The notes under the pieces were generated by a model, which saw only the letters and a program-made list of their open reading frames with translations, was not told the DNA's origin and searched no databases. A DNA stretch of 64,000 nucleotides from Mycobacterium syngnathidarum (GTDB taxonomy: Bacteria; Actinomycetota; Actinomycetes; Mycobacteriales; Mycobacteriaceae), in assembly GCF_001942625.1 (NCBI RefSeq), contig NZ_MLCL01000022.1, positions 1-64,000 on the forward strand, given 5' to 3'. Positions 17,966 through 25,182 of the stretch are shown here, in pieces (positions within the stretch are counted from its first letter, which is position 1; every line of letters starts with the position of its first letter). A program made the position numbers and the translations under genes.

Positions 17966-19174
17966 GTGGCCCGCATTCCTGACTACGTGAAGGTGATCAC
18001 CTACCCTTCCGGAACGCGCCGATACGAGGTGCGCATCGAGGTCGGTCGCGTGGGTGGGAAACGCAAGCAGAAACAGAAGCGGTTCGCAAAACTGCAAGAC
18101 GCAATCGACGCATATGCCGCCGAGCGCGGCGACCGTGCCCGTGGGGTGCAGGTGTCACCTGATGGCATCACATTGCGCCAGGCCGCCGACGCCTACCTTG
18201 ATGCGCTGCCGGCGCGACCCAACACGATCACCGCCTATGCCGCAGTGCTGCGGCCGGCGATCGCGCGTCTCGGGGACAGGCCGGTGCAGGAACTGCGCCG
18301 CGACGAGATCGAGAAGCTCGTCGCTGACATCGCAACCAAAGCGGTGCCGTCCGGCAATTGGCGCAAATCCGGGAAGATGCCCAAGGTCGCCAGCGACACC
18401 TGCGGCCCCTGGGATGCGGCCTCGGTGCGCCACATGTTGTCGCGGTTGCGGGCGGTCTACGCGCGGCTGCTCGAGGACGGCACGGTGATGCGCAACACCG
18501 CGGCGTTGGTCAAACCGCCGGCGCGGGGGGATCGCGACAAGGACACCCTGACTGTTGCCCAAGTACAGCAGCTGTTCGACTATCTGGAGAGGACCCAGGA
18601 TCGGCTCGAGCACCTGCACCACCTGGCCGTACAAACAGGTCTGCGCCGCGGTGAGCTGGCGGGGCTCAAGTGGAGTGACATTGACCTGGAAGCCGCCACT
18701 TTGACCGTGGCCCGACAGCGGGTGCATAGCGACGCCGGCGCGGTGGTCGCTGACACTAAGACGGACGCCGGGCGTCGGACGCTGCCTCTTCCGTCGACCC
18801 TCCTCCCGGTTCTCAAGCGAGCTCGTGAACGAGCGGCCGCGGAGAAGAAGGCGGTCGGTAATAAGTGGAAGGGTGAGGACTACGTGGTCAGTGGCGAACT
18901 CGGAAAAGCGTACTACCCGACCACGTTGAGCTATCTCTGGAAGGACGTGCTCGCCGCTGCGGGGCTTCCGCATGTCCGGCTGCACGATGCCCGGCACACT
19001 GCGGCAACACTGATGCACCTCAACGGAGTTCCCATGGCGGTAATTGCTGCGGTTCTGGGGCACACCGATGCTTCGTTCACTCAGCGGACCTACGCCCACA
19101 GTCAGGATGACGCTGTGGCGCAGGGAATGGCGTCTTACGGCCAGGCCCTGGGCAAGCGTCCCTCGCCAGCCTGA
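17966..19174 (+). CDS. int: Tyrosine recombinase / integrase
   Basis: This 402-aa phage-type integrase has a basic N-terminal arm-binding region (GKRKQKQKRF at about 34-43), a SAM-like core-binding domain (about 70-180) and a C-terminal catalytic domain. Catalytic residues are Arg227 (TGLRRGEL), His340-x-x-Arg343 (HDARH), His366 (LGHTD) and Tyr376 (QRTYAH). GTG 17966 starts the conserved protein; an upstream in-frame ATG at 17903 lies too close to the terminator. Its place beside tRNA-Pro fits site-specific integration there. Confidence 0.93.
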   Translation: MARIPDYVKVITYPSGTRRYEVRIEVGRVGGKRKQKQKRFAKLQDAIDAYAAERGDRARGVQVSPDGITLRQAADAYLDALPARPNTITAYAAVLRPAIARLGDRPVQELRRDEIEKLVADIATKAVPSGNWRKSGKMPKVASDTCGPWDAASVRHMLSRLRAVYARLLEDGTVMRNTAALVKPPARGDRDKDTLTVAQVQQLFDYLERTQDRLEHLHHLAVQTGLRRGELAGLKWSDIDLEAATLTVARQRVHSDAGAVVADTKTDAGRRTLPLPSTLLPVLKRARERAAAEKKAVGNKWKGEDYVVSGELGKAYYPTTLSYLWKDVLAAAGLPHVRLHDARHTAATLMHLNGVPMAVIAAVLGHTDASFTQRTYAHSQDDAVAQGMASYGQALGKRPSPA

Positions 19175-19316
19175 CGTCTGTTTGTCACGTACCCGCGCTG
19201 CTGTTGCCAGTAGATATGCCAGTACTGCATGCAAGGCATCGTTCCGCGTAGCGGTGGTGCGGCGTGTCGAGATCTGCCACTGGACCGCGGAGCGTTTTCC
19301 GCCGACGATGGTGTGC

Positions 19317-19580
19317 ATGAGTGACCACAGCGACAACAGCGACCACCTGGCGCAGGCGCTGGCGACGATGCTGCGCGCGGTGGCCAGCGAGTCGGCGACC
19401 AAGCCGGCGACGAAGAAACTGCTGCGTGTCCAGGACGCCGCGGAGCAGCTGAGCATCTCCAAAGCACACGTCTACTCGCTGATCCGCTCCGGCGACATTC
19501 GCAGCGTGAAGCTGGGAAATGCGCGCCGGGTCGCCCAGAGTGAGATCGACCGAATCATGGCAGCCGGCGAGGCAAGCTGA
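19317..19580 (+). CDS. Excisionase-like HTH (MerR/HTH_17) protein
   Basis: This 87-aa protein has a C-terminal winged HTH of the excisionase type: LLRVQDAAEQLSISKAHVYSLIRSGDIRSVKLGNARRVAQSEIDRIM at residues about 38-83. It lies 142 bp behind the integrase on the same strand, so it probably acts as recombination directionality factor or local repressor. A perfect 9-bp stem-loop follows at 19593-19619. Confidence 0.8.
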   Translation: MSDHSDNSDHLAQALATMLRAVASESATKPATKKLLRVQDAAEQLSISKAHVYSLIRSGDIRSVKLGNARRVAQSEIDRIMAAGEAS

Positions 19581-19592
19581 AGTCTGAGATGC

Positions 19593-19619
19593 CGATGACG
19601 GCGGCGACGTCCGTCATCG
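19593..19619 (+). terminator. Stem-loop terminator candidate
   Basis: CGATGACGG and CCGTCATCG form a perfect 9-bp stem around a 9-nt loop, 12 nt after the HTH gene. There is no T run, as is common for mycobacterial stem-loops. Confidence 0.5.
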
Positions 19620-20079
19620 ACCTAACGGTTCTCGCATTGCTCTGGGCGGTCAGCCGAGTACGGACTGTCTTCTGGTTCAAAACCGGCTGTTAAGTCAGCG
19701 ACGGGTTGCTCGCCGGCGAAACGCCCGTCATTGCGCCCACATGCGTTCGACGTCAGTGGTGCAGCGTTAGCGCGTCGTTGATGAAAAGCATCGCGCCCTG
19801 GATCGCGACGTGGAACCAGCCGATGTCGAACGCGCGAGTGTCGCCACGCATGTCGTCGACCCAGTAGTGGCCGTGCACCGATACCGAACCCTGGCACCAC
19901 AACTGAATGAAAACCTGTTCCGAAGTGCGGATTTACCGACATCGCGGGCCTCTATGGCCCCGTCGTCCGCGAGAGCGTGAGAAAGCGGCACCGAACATGC
20001 TGATTCTGCGGGTCCGGCGACGGCTACTAGCGGCGTGTCTCGTCCTGTGGCTGGACTACATCGGTTCCCGTCAGCCACG
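19620..20079. other. Largely non-coding stretch between the two HTH genes
   Basis: Apart from the gene remnant on the minus strand (19753-19932), no convincing gene is seen here. The reading frames listed by length alone have atypical residue use. Confidence 0.5.
19753..19932 (-). pseudogene. Gene remnant lacking a start codon
   Basis: The minus-strand frame between stops at 19933-19935 and 19753-19755 encodes 59 residues that look like genuine protein: EQVFIQLWCQGSVSV, then GHYWVDDMRGDTRAFDIGWF, then an amphipathic end. No ATG, and no GTG near the frame's beginning, opens it; internal GTG or TTG codons would discard part of the conserved-looking sequence. It is probably the C-terminal stub of a gene truncated during element rearrangement. 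Family unknown. Confidence 0.4.
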
Positions 20080-20334
20080 ATGGATCGCATGAACAACGCT
20101 GAGCTGCATGTCACCGTTGCCGCGGTGACTGAGGCGTTGCGGGCGGAGTCTCGCCAACCCGCGGAACCGGACACGGTGCTGACCATTGAAGAGGCCGCAG
20201 AGTGGCTGGGGGTGTCACGGTCGTTGATCTACACACTGATGGGCACCGGTGAGCTGAGCAGCATCAAAATCGGCCGGCGCCGGTTCATCCCGGTTGTTGA
20301 AGCTGAACGGTTGATTCGCGGCGAAGCTGCCTGA
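20080..20334 (+). CDS. Excisionase-like HTH protein (second copy)
   Basis: This 84-aa protein carries an excisionase-type wHTH: VLTIEEAAEWLGVSRSLIYTLMGTGELSSIKIGRRRFIPVVEAERLI. It resembles the 19317 gene in architecture but is clearly diverged. Starts at 20080 (MDRM) and 20089 (MNNAEL) are both possible. It ends 12 bp before the convergent hydrolase gene. With two such proteins, one may be the excision factor and the other a regulator of the int region. Confidence 0.78.
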   Translation: MDRMNNAELHVTVAAVTEALRAESRQPAEPDTVLTIEEAAEWLGVSRSLIYTLMGTGELSSIKIGRRRFIPVVEAERLIRGEAA

Positions 20335-20345
20335 TGTTGGCGCGG

Positions 20346-21272
20346 TCAGCACACCTGCGCTGTGCGTTCTAGTGTGGATTCGGAAGCAGCGATCGTATCG
20401 ATGATCGCCTTGCCGACAAGGCTCGGAACCTGTTGAGGCAGCATGTGTCCGGCCCACGGGACGTGTAGATGCACAGCTCCGGGAATGGTGGCGGCCATTT
20501 CCTCCGCATGTGCCGTAGGGGTAAGGACGTCTAGTCCTCCGGACAGCACCGTGGTGTGAGCACGAATGCCTGTCAGTGCGGTGTGAACATCGAAGTCGCG
20601 CAGGCTGGGCAGGAATCCGACCGCAGTGCGTAGCGATGTGTTGGCCAGCGCGCTGGAGACCACCGAGCTCAGCCCTCGCTGATTGATCCCACCGTGGGTG
20701 CTGAGCTGGTCGAGGACTAGACGAAGTGGTGTCGTAACGGCCGCGGCGGCGCGGGGCGGGATGTGGCTGGCGATCTCGACGAGCCCGTCGAGGACCGGAA
20801 GGTTCAGCAGCTGGCCGACTCCGTGTCGTGCAATCCGACCGGATGCAGTAGCGCACAACACCAGTCCGCGTACTTCGGCGGTGCACCTGTGGGAGATGCG
20901 TGACAGGTAGGTCAATGCGACCATCGCCCCGAGCGAATGGCCAATCAGGGTGACTGGTCCAACGGGGTCGACGGCGATGAGGAGGTCGTCGAGGTCGTCG
21001 GCGAGCTGGTCGACGTTATAGGTATGGATGGGGGTGGACGACGATTCTCCGTGACCACGATGGTCATATCCGATGACGCGTGCTCGTCCGTCGAAGCGCT
21101 TTGTCACCGCGTGGATCTGAGCGTCCCACGCGGTGCGGTCCAGGCACAGTCCATGTAGAAACACCGCGGTGCTGTGGGCGTCGGGCCTGCCCCACTGGGA
21201 CACTGCTAGTGATGTTCCGTCACGGGTGAGGATGCGTTGCTGGCGGGGCTTCAGTCCATGTGCGATGGGCAT
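20346..21272 (-). CDS. Alpha/beta hydrolase
   Basis: This 308-aa alpha/beta-fold hydrolase has an oxyanion-hole motif FLHGLCLDRTAW, the nucleophile elbow GHSLGAM (Ser), an acid in LDVLTP and the catalytic His in WAGHMLP. The substrate is not deducible (esterase, lipase or haloperoxidase-like). No signal peptide. It is the last gene of a four-gene minus-strand cargo operon beginning with the DUF3310 gene at 22666. It is not a typical conjugation gene, so it is probably cargo. Confidence 0.85.
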   Translation of the reverse strand: MPIAHGLKPRQQRILTRDGTSLAVSQWGRPDAHSTAVFLHGLCLDRTAWDAQIHAVTKRFDGRARVIGYDHRGHGESSSTPIHTYNVDQLADDLDDLLIAVDPVGPVTLIGHSLGAMVALTYLSRISHRCTAEVRGLVLCATASGRIARHGVGQLLNLPVLDGLVEIASHIPPRAAAAVTTPLRLVLDQLSTHGGINQRGLSSVVSSALANTSLRTAVGFLPSLRDFDVHTALTGIRAHTTVLSGGLDVLTPTAHAEEMAATIPGAVHLHVPWAGHMLPQQVPSLVGKAIIDTIAASESTLERTAQVC

Positions 21273-21279
21273 GGCGGTA

Positions 21280-21540
21280 TTACCTCGTCTTCCCGTGGCC
21301 GGCTGTGCTGGTGCTCAACATCAGCGTCTGTGCGGGGAGGCGGCACGCTACCGTGCGCAGGTAGGTGTCGATATCGCCGGCAGGTGTTGGGTCGGGCCAC
21401 ACCAGCACGGTCAGTGATCCGTCGGTAAAGATGACCTCGGTCTTGTGCCAGAACGTGTTCGGGGCGTCGCCTGGCTGCATTCCGGGCGGCCCGCCTGTGG
21501 CGTAGGTAAGAGGGCGGATCCCGTCGGCGCCGGCGCTCAT
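21280..21540 (-). CDS. Hypothetical protein, 86 aa
   Basis: This small protein, read from ATG at 21538-21540, has a central beta-rich stretch KTEVIFTDGSLTVLVWPDPTPAGDIDTYL. It sits with 7-nt and 4-nt spacings between the hydrolase and exonuclease genes, so it is part of the same operon. No family recognised; it may bind or regulate a neighbour. Confidence 0.65.
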   Translation of the reverse strand: MSAGADGIRPLTYATGGPPGMQPGDAPNTFWHKTEVIFTDGSLTVLVWPDPTPAGDIDTYLRTVACRLPAQTLMLSTSTAGHGKTR

Positions 21541-21544
21541 GTGC

Positions 21545-22255
21545 CTACGCCTCGGGGGAGGCGAGGTCGCCGATCCCGTACTGGACGGCGAAGGCTCGGA
21601 TGAAATCAAGGGATCGGCGACAGTCGCTGACGGTGCGGTGCATGGAGGGGGCGACCGCGTTGGTGAGTGCGGCGTGCCTGTCCGGGTCTATGAACCGCGC
21701 CAGTTCGAGTAGGGCTGAGGCGTCGATCGTGCGGTGGTTGAAGCGTGAGAACAACTTCGGCATATGCCGTTCCAGGAACGGACCGTCCAACGAACGGACG
21801 GAGCTGCCGACCATCGGAACCGGTTGAGTGATCTGGTGTTCGTCAAGGAACTTGCGGATTTCTCGGGCCCCGCTCCGTCGGCTGGGCGACACGACCCGGT
21901 TGGAGTTGGACAGGTCCGTGGGGGCGAGGAATCCGCAAGGGTTCAGGAGGTCAGCGATCAATCCGTTGTCCAGGTGCATGGCCTGCGCCATGGTGAGTCC
22001 CGCATCGTCGCGACGGGTAGTCGCGGAACCTGCTGCGGCGCCTGTAGTCACGATGAAGCTGTTCCAGCGCTGTTGAATGCGCGACGCCCAGGCCGTGGTG
22101 GAGTCGGTCACTAGGAGCACGCTGCGATGGTCGACTTCACGCAGTGTGTTGTCGATGATGACAACACCGAGCTCGAGGATGAGGTCATGTCTCGGGTCGA
22201 GTCCGGTGGTTTCGATATCGATGACGGCGAGGTTGCCGGTTCCGGCGTCTGACAC
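21545..22255 (-). CDS. DEDDh-type 3'-5' exonuclease (DnaQ-like)
   Basis: This 236-aa protein shows the exonuclease motifs Exo I (VIDIETTGLDP), Exo II around GSSVRSLDGPFLERHMP, and Exo III (HRTVSDCRRSLDFI, His plus Asp). The layout matches DnaQ/oligoribonuclease-like nucleases, which are common in mycobacteriophages. It probably degrades single-stranded DNA or short RNA. An insert rich in Ser, Thr and Asn (about residues 60-115) is unusual. It is in an operon with the DUF3310 gene upstream. Confidence 0.82.
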   Translation of the reverse strand: MSDAGTGNLAVIDIETTGLDPRHDLILELGVVIIDNTLREVDHRSVLLVTDSTTAWASRIQQRWNSFIVTTGAAAGSATTRRDDAGLTMAQAMHLDNGLIADLLNPCGFLAPTDLSNSNRVVSPSRRSGAREIRKFLDEHQITQPVPMVGSSVRSLDGPFLERHMPKLFSRFNHRTIDASALLELARFIDPDRHAALTNAVAPSMHRTVSDCRRSLDFIRAFAVQYGIGDLASPEA

Positions 22256-22267
22256 GGTGTCTCCTCG

Positions 22268-22666
22268 TCAGATCTGCGCCGGCGCGTGTGCGAGAGCGTC
22301 TCGCAGTGCAAGCACCGCCGCCTCTGCGTCCGCCCAGCGTCGACCTGCCACGGCGCGATAGAACATCGCGGCGTCGGCGTCGGTTTCAGCGTCGGCGACC
22401 TGCAGCAGCAACTTGGCGGCCTTGCGGGGAACACGGCGCAACTTTGGTGCGTGGTTGCGCGCGTCGGCGAGGAGGAAGAGCGACTTCTCCAGGTCCTGCA
22501 GCGGATTTCCCTTGTCGCCGCGACGCCATACGTACTTCACGGCGTTTCCCGGGTCGAAGCTGAGTTGGCGGGTGACCTCGATGCATTCGATACCGCTTGG
22601 ATGGTTGGTGTAGTGCGACGGATGATTCACCGGGTCATGGCCGGTGGCGAGGTCGACTGCGGTCAT
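22268..22666 (-). CDS. DUF3310 family protein (phage-type)
   Basis: This 132-aa protein carries the DUF3310 signature: NHPSHYTNHPSGIECIEVT near residues 15-33 and NAVKYVWRRGDKGNPLQDLEKSL at 40-62. The domain is frequent in phages, often near nucleotide metabolism genes; its activity is not established to my knowledge. It is the first gene of the cargo operon, with a palindromic operator candidate just upstream at 22681-22697. Confidence 0.85.
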   Translation of the reverse strand: MTAVDLATGHDPVNHPSHYTNHPSGIECIEVTRQLSFDPGNAVKYVWRRGDKGNPLQDLEKSLFLLADARNHAPKLRRVPRKAAKLLLQVADAETDADAAMFYRAVAGRRWADAEAAVLALRDALAHAPAQI

Positions 22667-22680
22667 CTCAATCCTCCTGG

Positions 22681-22697
22681 ATCTCTAAAATAGAGAT
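22681..22697. promoter_or_regulatory. Operator candidate ATCTCTA-AAA-TAGAGAT
   Basis: This perfect 7-bp inverted repeat with a 3-bp centre begins 14 bp upstream of the DUF3310 ATG. Its core TCTCT(A/G)-N3-(T/C)AGAGA recurs at 47126-47140 in the centre of the large inverted repeat, which suggests one element-encoded repressor for both. Confidence 0.6.
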
Positions 22698-22949
22698 TAA
22701 CACGAGTTGCAGTTCGTTGACCAGCTATCGGGAGAGGGAGCGCGGTCGGTTGGCTCACGGCCGCGGTTGCCCGGCCGCCGAATCTTGCCGCGTACCTCTG
22801 AGTGCGCTGTTGCGATCGTGTTGGGTACGGCACAGGACACTGGGCCAGCGCGTGGCGATGCTGGGTGTTTCCTCGGCACCGAAACCGCTTAAGCCACGGC
22901 GCTGTTGAAAATGTGGGCCCGGTGTGGGGCCTCGCCCGGCCTCTGAAAA

Positions 22950-22993
22950 CGACGATGCCCCACAGACCGTCACGGGTCCATGGGGCATCGTCG
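22950..22993 (-). terminator. Terminator of the T4SS operon, separated by the IS
   Basis: A perfect 13-bp stem (CGACGATGCCCCA / TGGGGCATCGTCG) with an 18-nt loop is followed on the minus strand by GTTTTC. Its orientation fits the minus-strand operon that ends at 24798. The IS1380-type insertion now lies between that gene and the hairpin. Confidence 0.65.
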
Positions 22994-23001
22994 GAACGGC
23001 C

Positions 23002-23005
23002 TTTA
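23002..23005. repeat. Target-site duplication TTTA, left copy
   Basis: TTTA precedes the left end of the insertion and recurs directly after the right end at 24667-24670. Four-base duplications are usual for IS1380-family elements. Confidence 0.65.
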
Positions 23006-24666
23006 GCCTCGATCCGTGGACTTGAGTGATTGATGTGTCTGCCGTGGCTGGTTGTCGTTTGGTGGGCTTGTGAGCGTGACGTAACCGCTGGTCTGCCCAG
23101 CTTTTCCCTGTGCGCTCCGGTAGGGGCCTATTCGGCCAGGTGGTCAGGTGGTGGCGGTGAGTGGTGGGCTGTGGCCGATGGTGTTGCGCCACAGCGTAAG
23201 CCAGTGGTCAGCCCAGGGCCAGTGGCTCGGTAGGTGCAGAAGGGGTCGGCGTTGCGGTCGGACCAGGCGTGCGGGGACGGTGATGAGCTTGCGGCGCAGT
23301 GTGGCGCCCCGGGCGACTGCGTGGGCTCCACCGGCCAGGACGCCGGCGGCGCGCAGCAGGTTGTGGGCAATAGCGGCGCACAGGATCCACGCCGAGTTCG
23401 CTCCGAAACGTCCCGAAGGCATGTGAGCCAGGGGTCCATCGATCAGGTCGGCGAACACGGTTTCGATGATCGCGTGGCGGCGGTGGGTGATGTCGGCCGC
23501 AACGGTGGGTTCGTCGGTGTCGGTGAAGAACGGGTGATACCGCCACACCGGAAACAGCGCATCAGGAAAGCGGGCATCTTTGACCCGACGCACGATCAAC
23601 CGGGCGGTCATCGGGTTGTCGGTGGAGGTGAAGGCGGTGTAGGTGGTCTCGGCGACTTCGGCATCGGAGATCCAGGCTCCCGTGTCGGGATCACGGACCG
23701 CTCCGGGGTATTCCACTGCAATCCAGGCGCTCTCGTCGATGGACTCGATGGCTGCAGCGACGGCGCGGGTCTTGGTCAGCACCAACGAGAACTGGGCACC
23801 GGCGCGGCGGCAGGCTGTGGCCACGGTGCTGTTGCCGTAGGCCGAATCGCCGCGCACCACAATCTGGCCGGTGACCCCGGCGGTGCGGGCGGTGGCGACG
23901 GCTTGGGCGATCATCCGGGCCGCACCCTTGCCGGAGTTGGCCTTCCCGGCTCGCAACCGGGCGCCGGTGATCACCGGCGCACTCGTGGCGGTGCTGATCG
24001 TGGTGACCAACGGCGACAGGCCCTTGCGCAGGATCTGCTTGCCCGCGATTTTGGTGTGTCCGTAGGAAGCACCTTGTTTGGCGTGGCCATAGACCGGACG
24101 CAGCAGTGAGTCGATGTCGAGGAACGCGCGCTCGTCGGCGCCAGGCAACAGATCGACCCGCGCGCAGAGTCCGGCCAGGTGCTCGCGCAAAACCGATTCG
24201 AGCTGGCGGGCGTGTCCGAAAGTAAACTCGCGCAACAAAGTTCCGATGGTCGAGGGTGCATACACGCCGCCGAACAGTGTCTTCATCCCACCTGCCCGCA
24301 CCAGGTCGAGATCGTCAATGCAGTCCGCACCGGCACACATGCCCGCGATGACTGTGCTCAGCTTCGGTGCCGGGTTGGCCGCCCCGGACTTGATCCTCGG
24401 CTCGGCAATGACCACCTTGTCACGTAATAGCTGCGGCAAGGCAGTCTGGGCCGCCAGGGTCATCACCGGGACCAATCCAGCACAGGACACGAGATGGTCA
24501 TCATCGAAGACCGCCGACGACACAGCGAAACTATGGGACACTTTCACCGGAAGTGCCTTTCTGACCTGGACTGATTAGTGCGTCGAGAACACCAATCTTC
24601 CCAGTTCAAAGGGCACTTTCCTCATTCCGACACCCTGCGACCAGCCGATACATCGGTGGATCGAGG
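23006..24666 (-). mobile_element. IS1380-family insertion sequence
   Basis: The 1.66-kb element is bounded by inverted CCTCGATCC sequences (23007-23015 and the complement at 24658-24666) and flanked by TTTA. It contains one intact transposase gene covering nearly its whole length. Size, single ORF and 4-bp duplication match the IS1380 family. An intact gene and exact duplication suggest recent insertion. Confidence 0.85.
23144..24547 (-). CDS. IS1380-family transposase
   Basis: This 467-aa DDE transposase shows the IS1380 pattern: FLDIDSLLRPVYGHAKQGASYGHTKIAGKQ, a second catalytic Asp in IVVRGDSAYGNS, and a late Glu in AIIETVFADLIDGPLAHMPSGRFGANSAW. The frame is intact from ATG 24547 to the stop at 23144. 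It cuts and pastes the element into AT-rich 4-bp targets. No relation to conjugation is implied. Confidence 0.9.
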   Translation of the reverse strand: MKVSHSFAVSSAVFDDDHLVSCAGLVPVMTLAAQTALPQLLRDKVVIAEPRIKSGAANPAPKLSTVIAGMCAGADCIDDLDLVRAGGMKTLFGGVYAPSTIGTLLREFTFGHARQLESVLREHLAGLCARVDLLPGADERAFLDIDSLLRPVYGHAKQGASYGHTKIAGKQILRKGLSPLVTTISTATSAPVITGARLRAGKANSGKGAARMIAQAVATARTAGVTGQIVVRGDSAYGNSTVATACRRAGAQFSLVLTKTRAVAAAIESIDESAWIAVEYPGAVRDPDTGAWISDAEVAETTYTAFTSTDNPMTARLIVRRVKDARFPDALFPVWRYHPFFTDTDEPTVAADITHRRHAIIETVFADLIDGPLAHMPSGRFGANSAWILCAAIAHNLLRAAGVLAGGAHAVARGATLRRKLITVPARLVRPQRRPLLHLPSHWPWADHWLTLWRNTIGHSPPLTATT

Positions 24667-24670
24667 TTTA
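24667..24670. repeat. Target-site duplication TTTA, right copy
   Basis: This is the direct repeat of 23002-23005 immediately outside the right inverted repeat of the IS. Confidence 0.65.
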
Positions 24671-24797
24671 GTCCGACAGCTTCTCGCTCTCGAAGTCACG
24701 GTGACCAGGAAGGTGCTTCGAGCATGCGTTCAAAAGCGTCGGGCTCGTCCTTGGCCCAGCTGACAAGGCAGTGGCCAGGCGGTCGGACATGCGCCGG

Positions 24798-25130
24798 TCA
24801 GGACTTCTTGACCCGCAGCGTTCCCAGGCCTTTGCCTGTGAGCACCTTCGGGCTGGCGAAGCCGGTCTCCACCAATTCGGAAGCGGCGTTGTTGAACTCG
24901 ACCGCTGCCTCGTTGACGATGTCGGCCAACTTGGCGATGTCGGCGTCGACCTCAGCCTGAAGTTCGGCCACGCGCACCCGACCGGCCTCACGTCCGGCCT
25001 CGAGGTCGGCGGTGGACTGGTCGTAGAAGCTGCGCAGCTCGCGCAAGGTACGCAGACCCTCGGCCAGTCGTGCCGCGTCGGCGGCGTCCTGGTCGGTGCC
25101 GACGTAGGTCTCGTTGATGGTGTCAGTCAC
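24798..25130 (-). CDS. Hypothetical coiled-coil protein, 110 aa
   Basis: This acidic, almost wholly helical protein (heptad-like LAEGLRTLRELRSFYDQSTADLEAGREAGRVRV..., no Cys or Trp) ends in a basic LGTLRVKKS tail. It is the last gene of the minus-strand T4SS operon. Its size and helicity recall WXG100 substrates, but the WXG turn is absent, so it is not called an Esx protein. It may be a secreted or structural component; unknown. Confidence 0.65.
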   Translation of the reverse strand: MTDTINETYVGTDQDAADAARLAEGLRTLRELRSFYDQSTADLEAGREAGRVRVAELQAEVDADIAKLADIVNEAAVEFNNAASELVETGFASPKVLTGKGLGTLRVKKS

Positions 25131-25182
25131 GGGAAACTCCTTCTATGGTCTCGGGTTCTGTGTGGTGGTGTCGGTGGATCGG

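Larger units (their letters stand above)
22667..23005. other. Intergenic stretch: operator, then terminator
   Basis: No gene is visible here. It holds the palindrome at 22681-22697 (promoter side of the cargo operon) and the hairpin at 22950-22993 that ends where the IS1380-type element begins. Confidence 0.6.

Noticed and set aside
24798..25130. Possible WXG100 (Esx-like) substrate
   Set aside because: Length and helicity fit, but the WXG turn is absent and there is only one such protein, not a pair.
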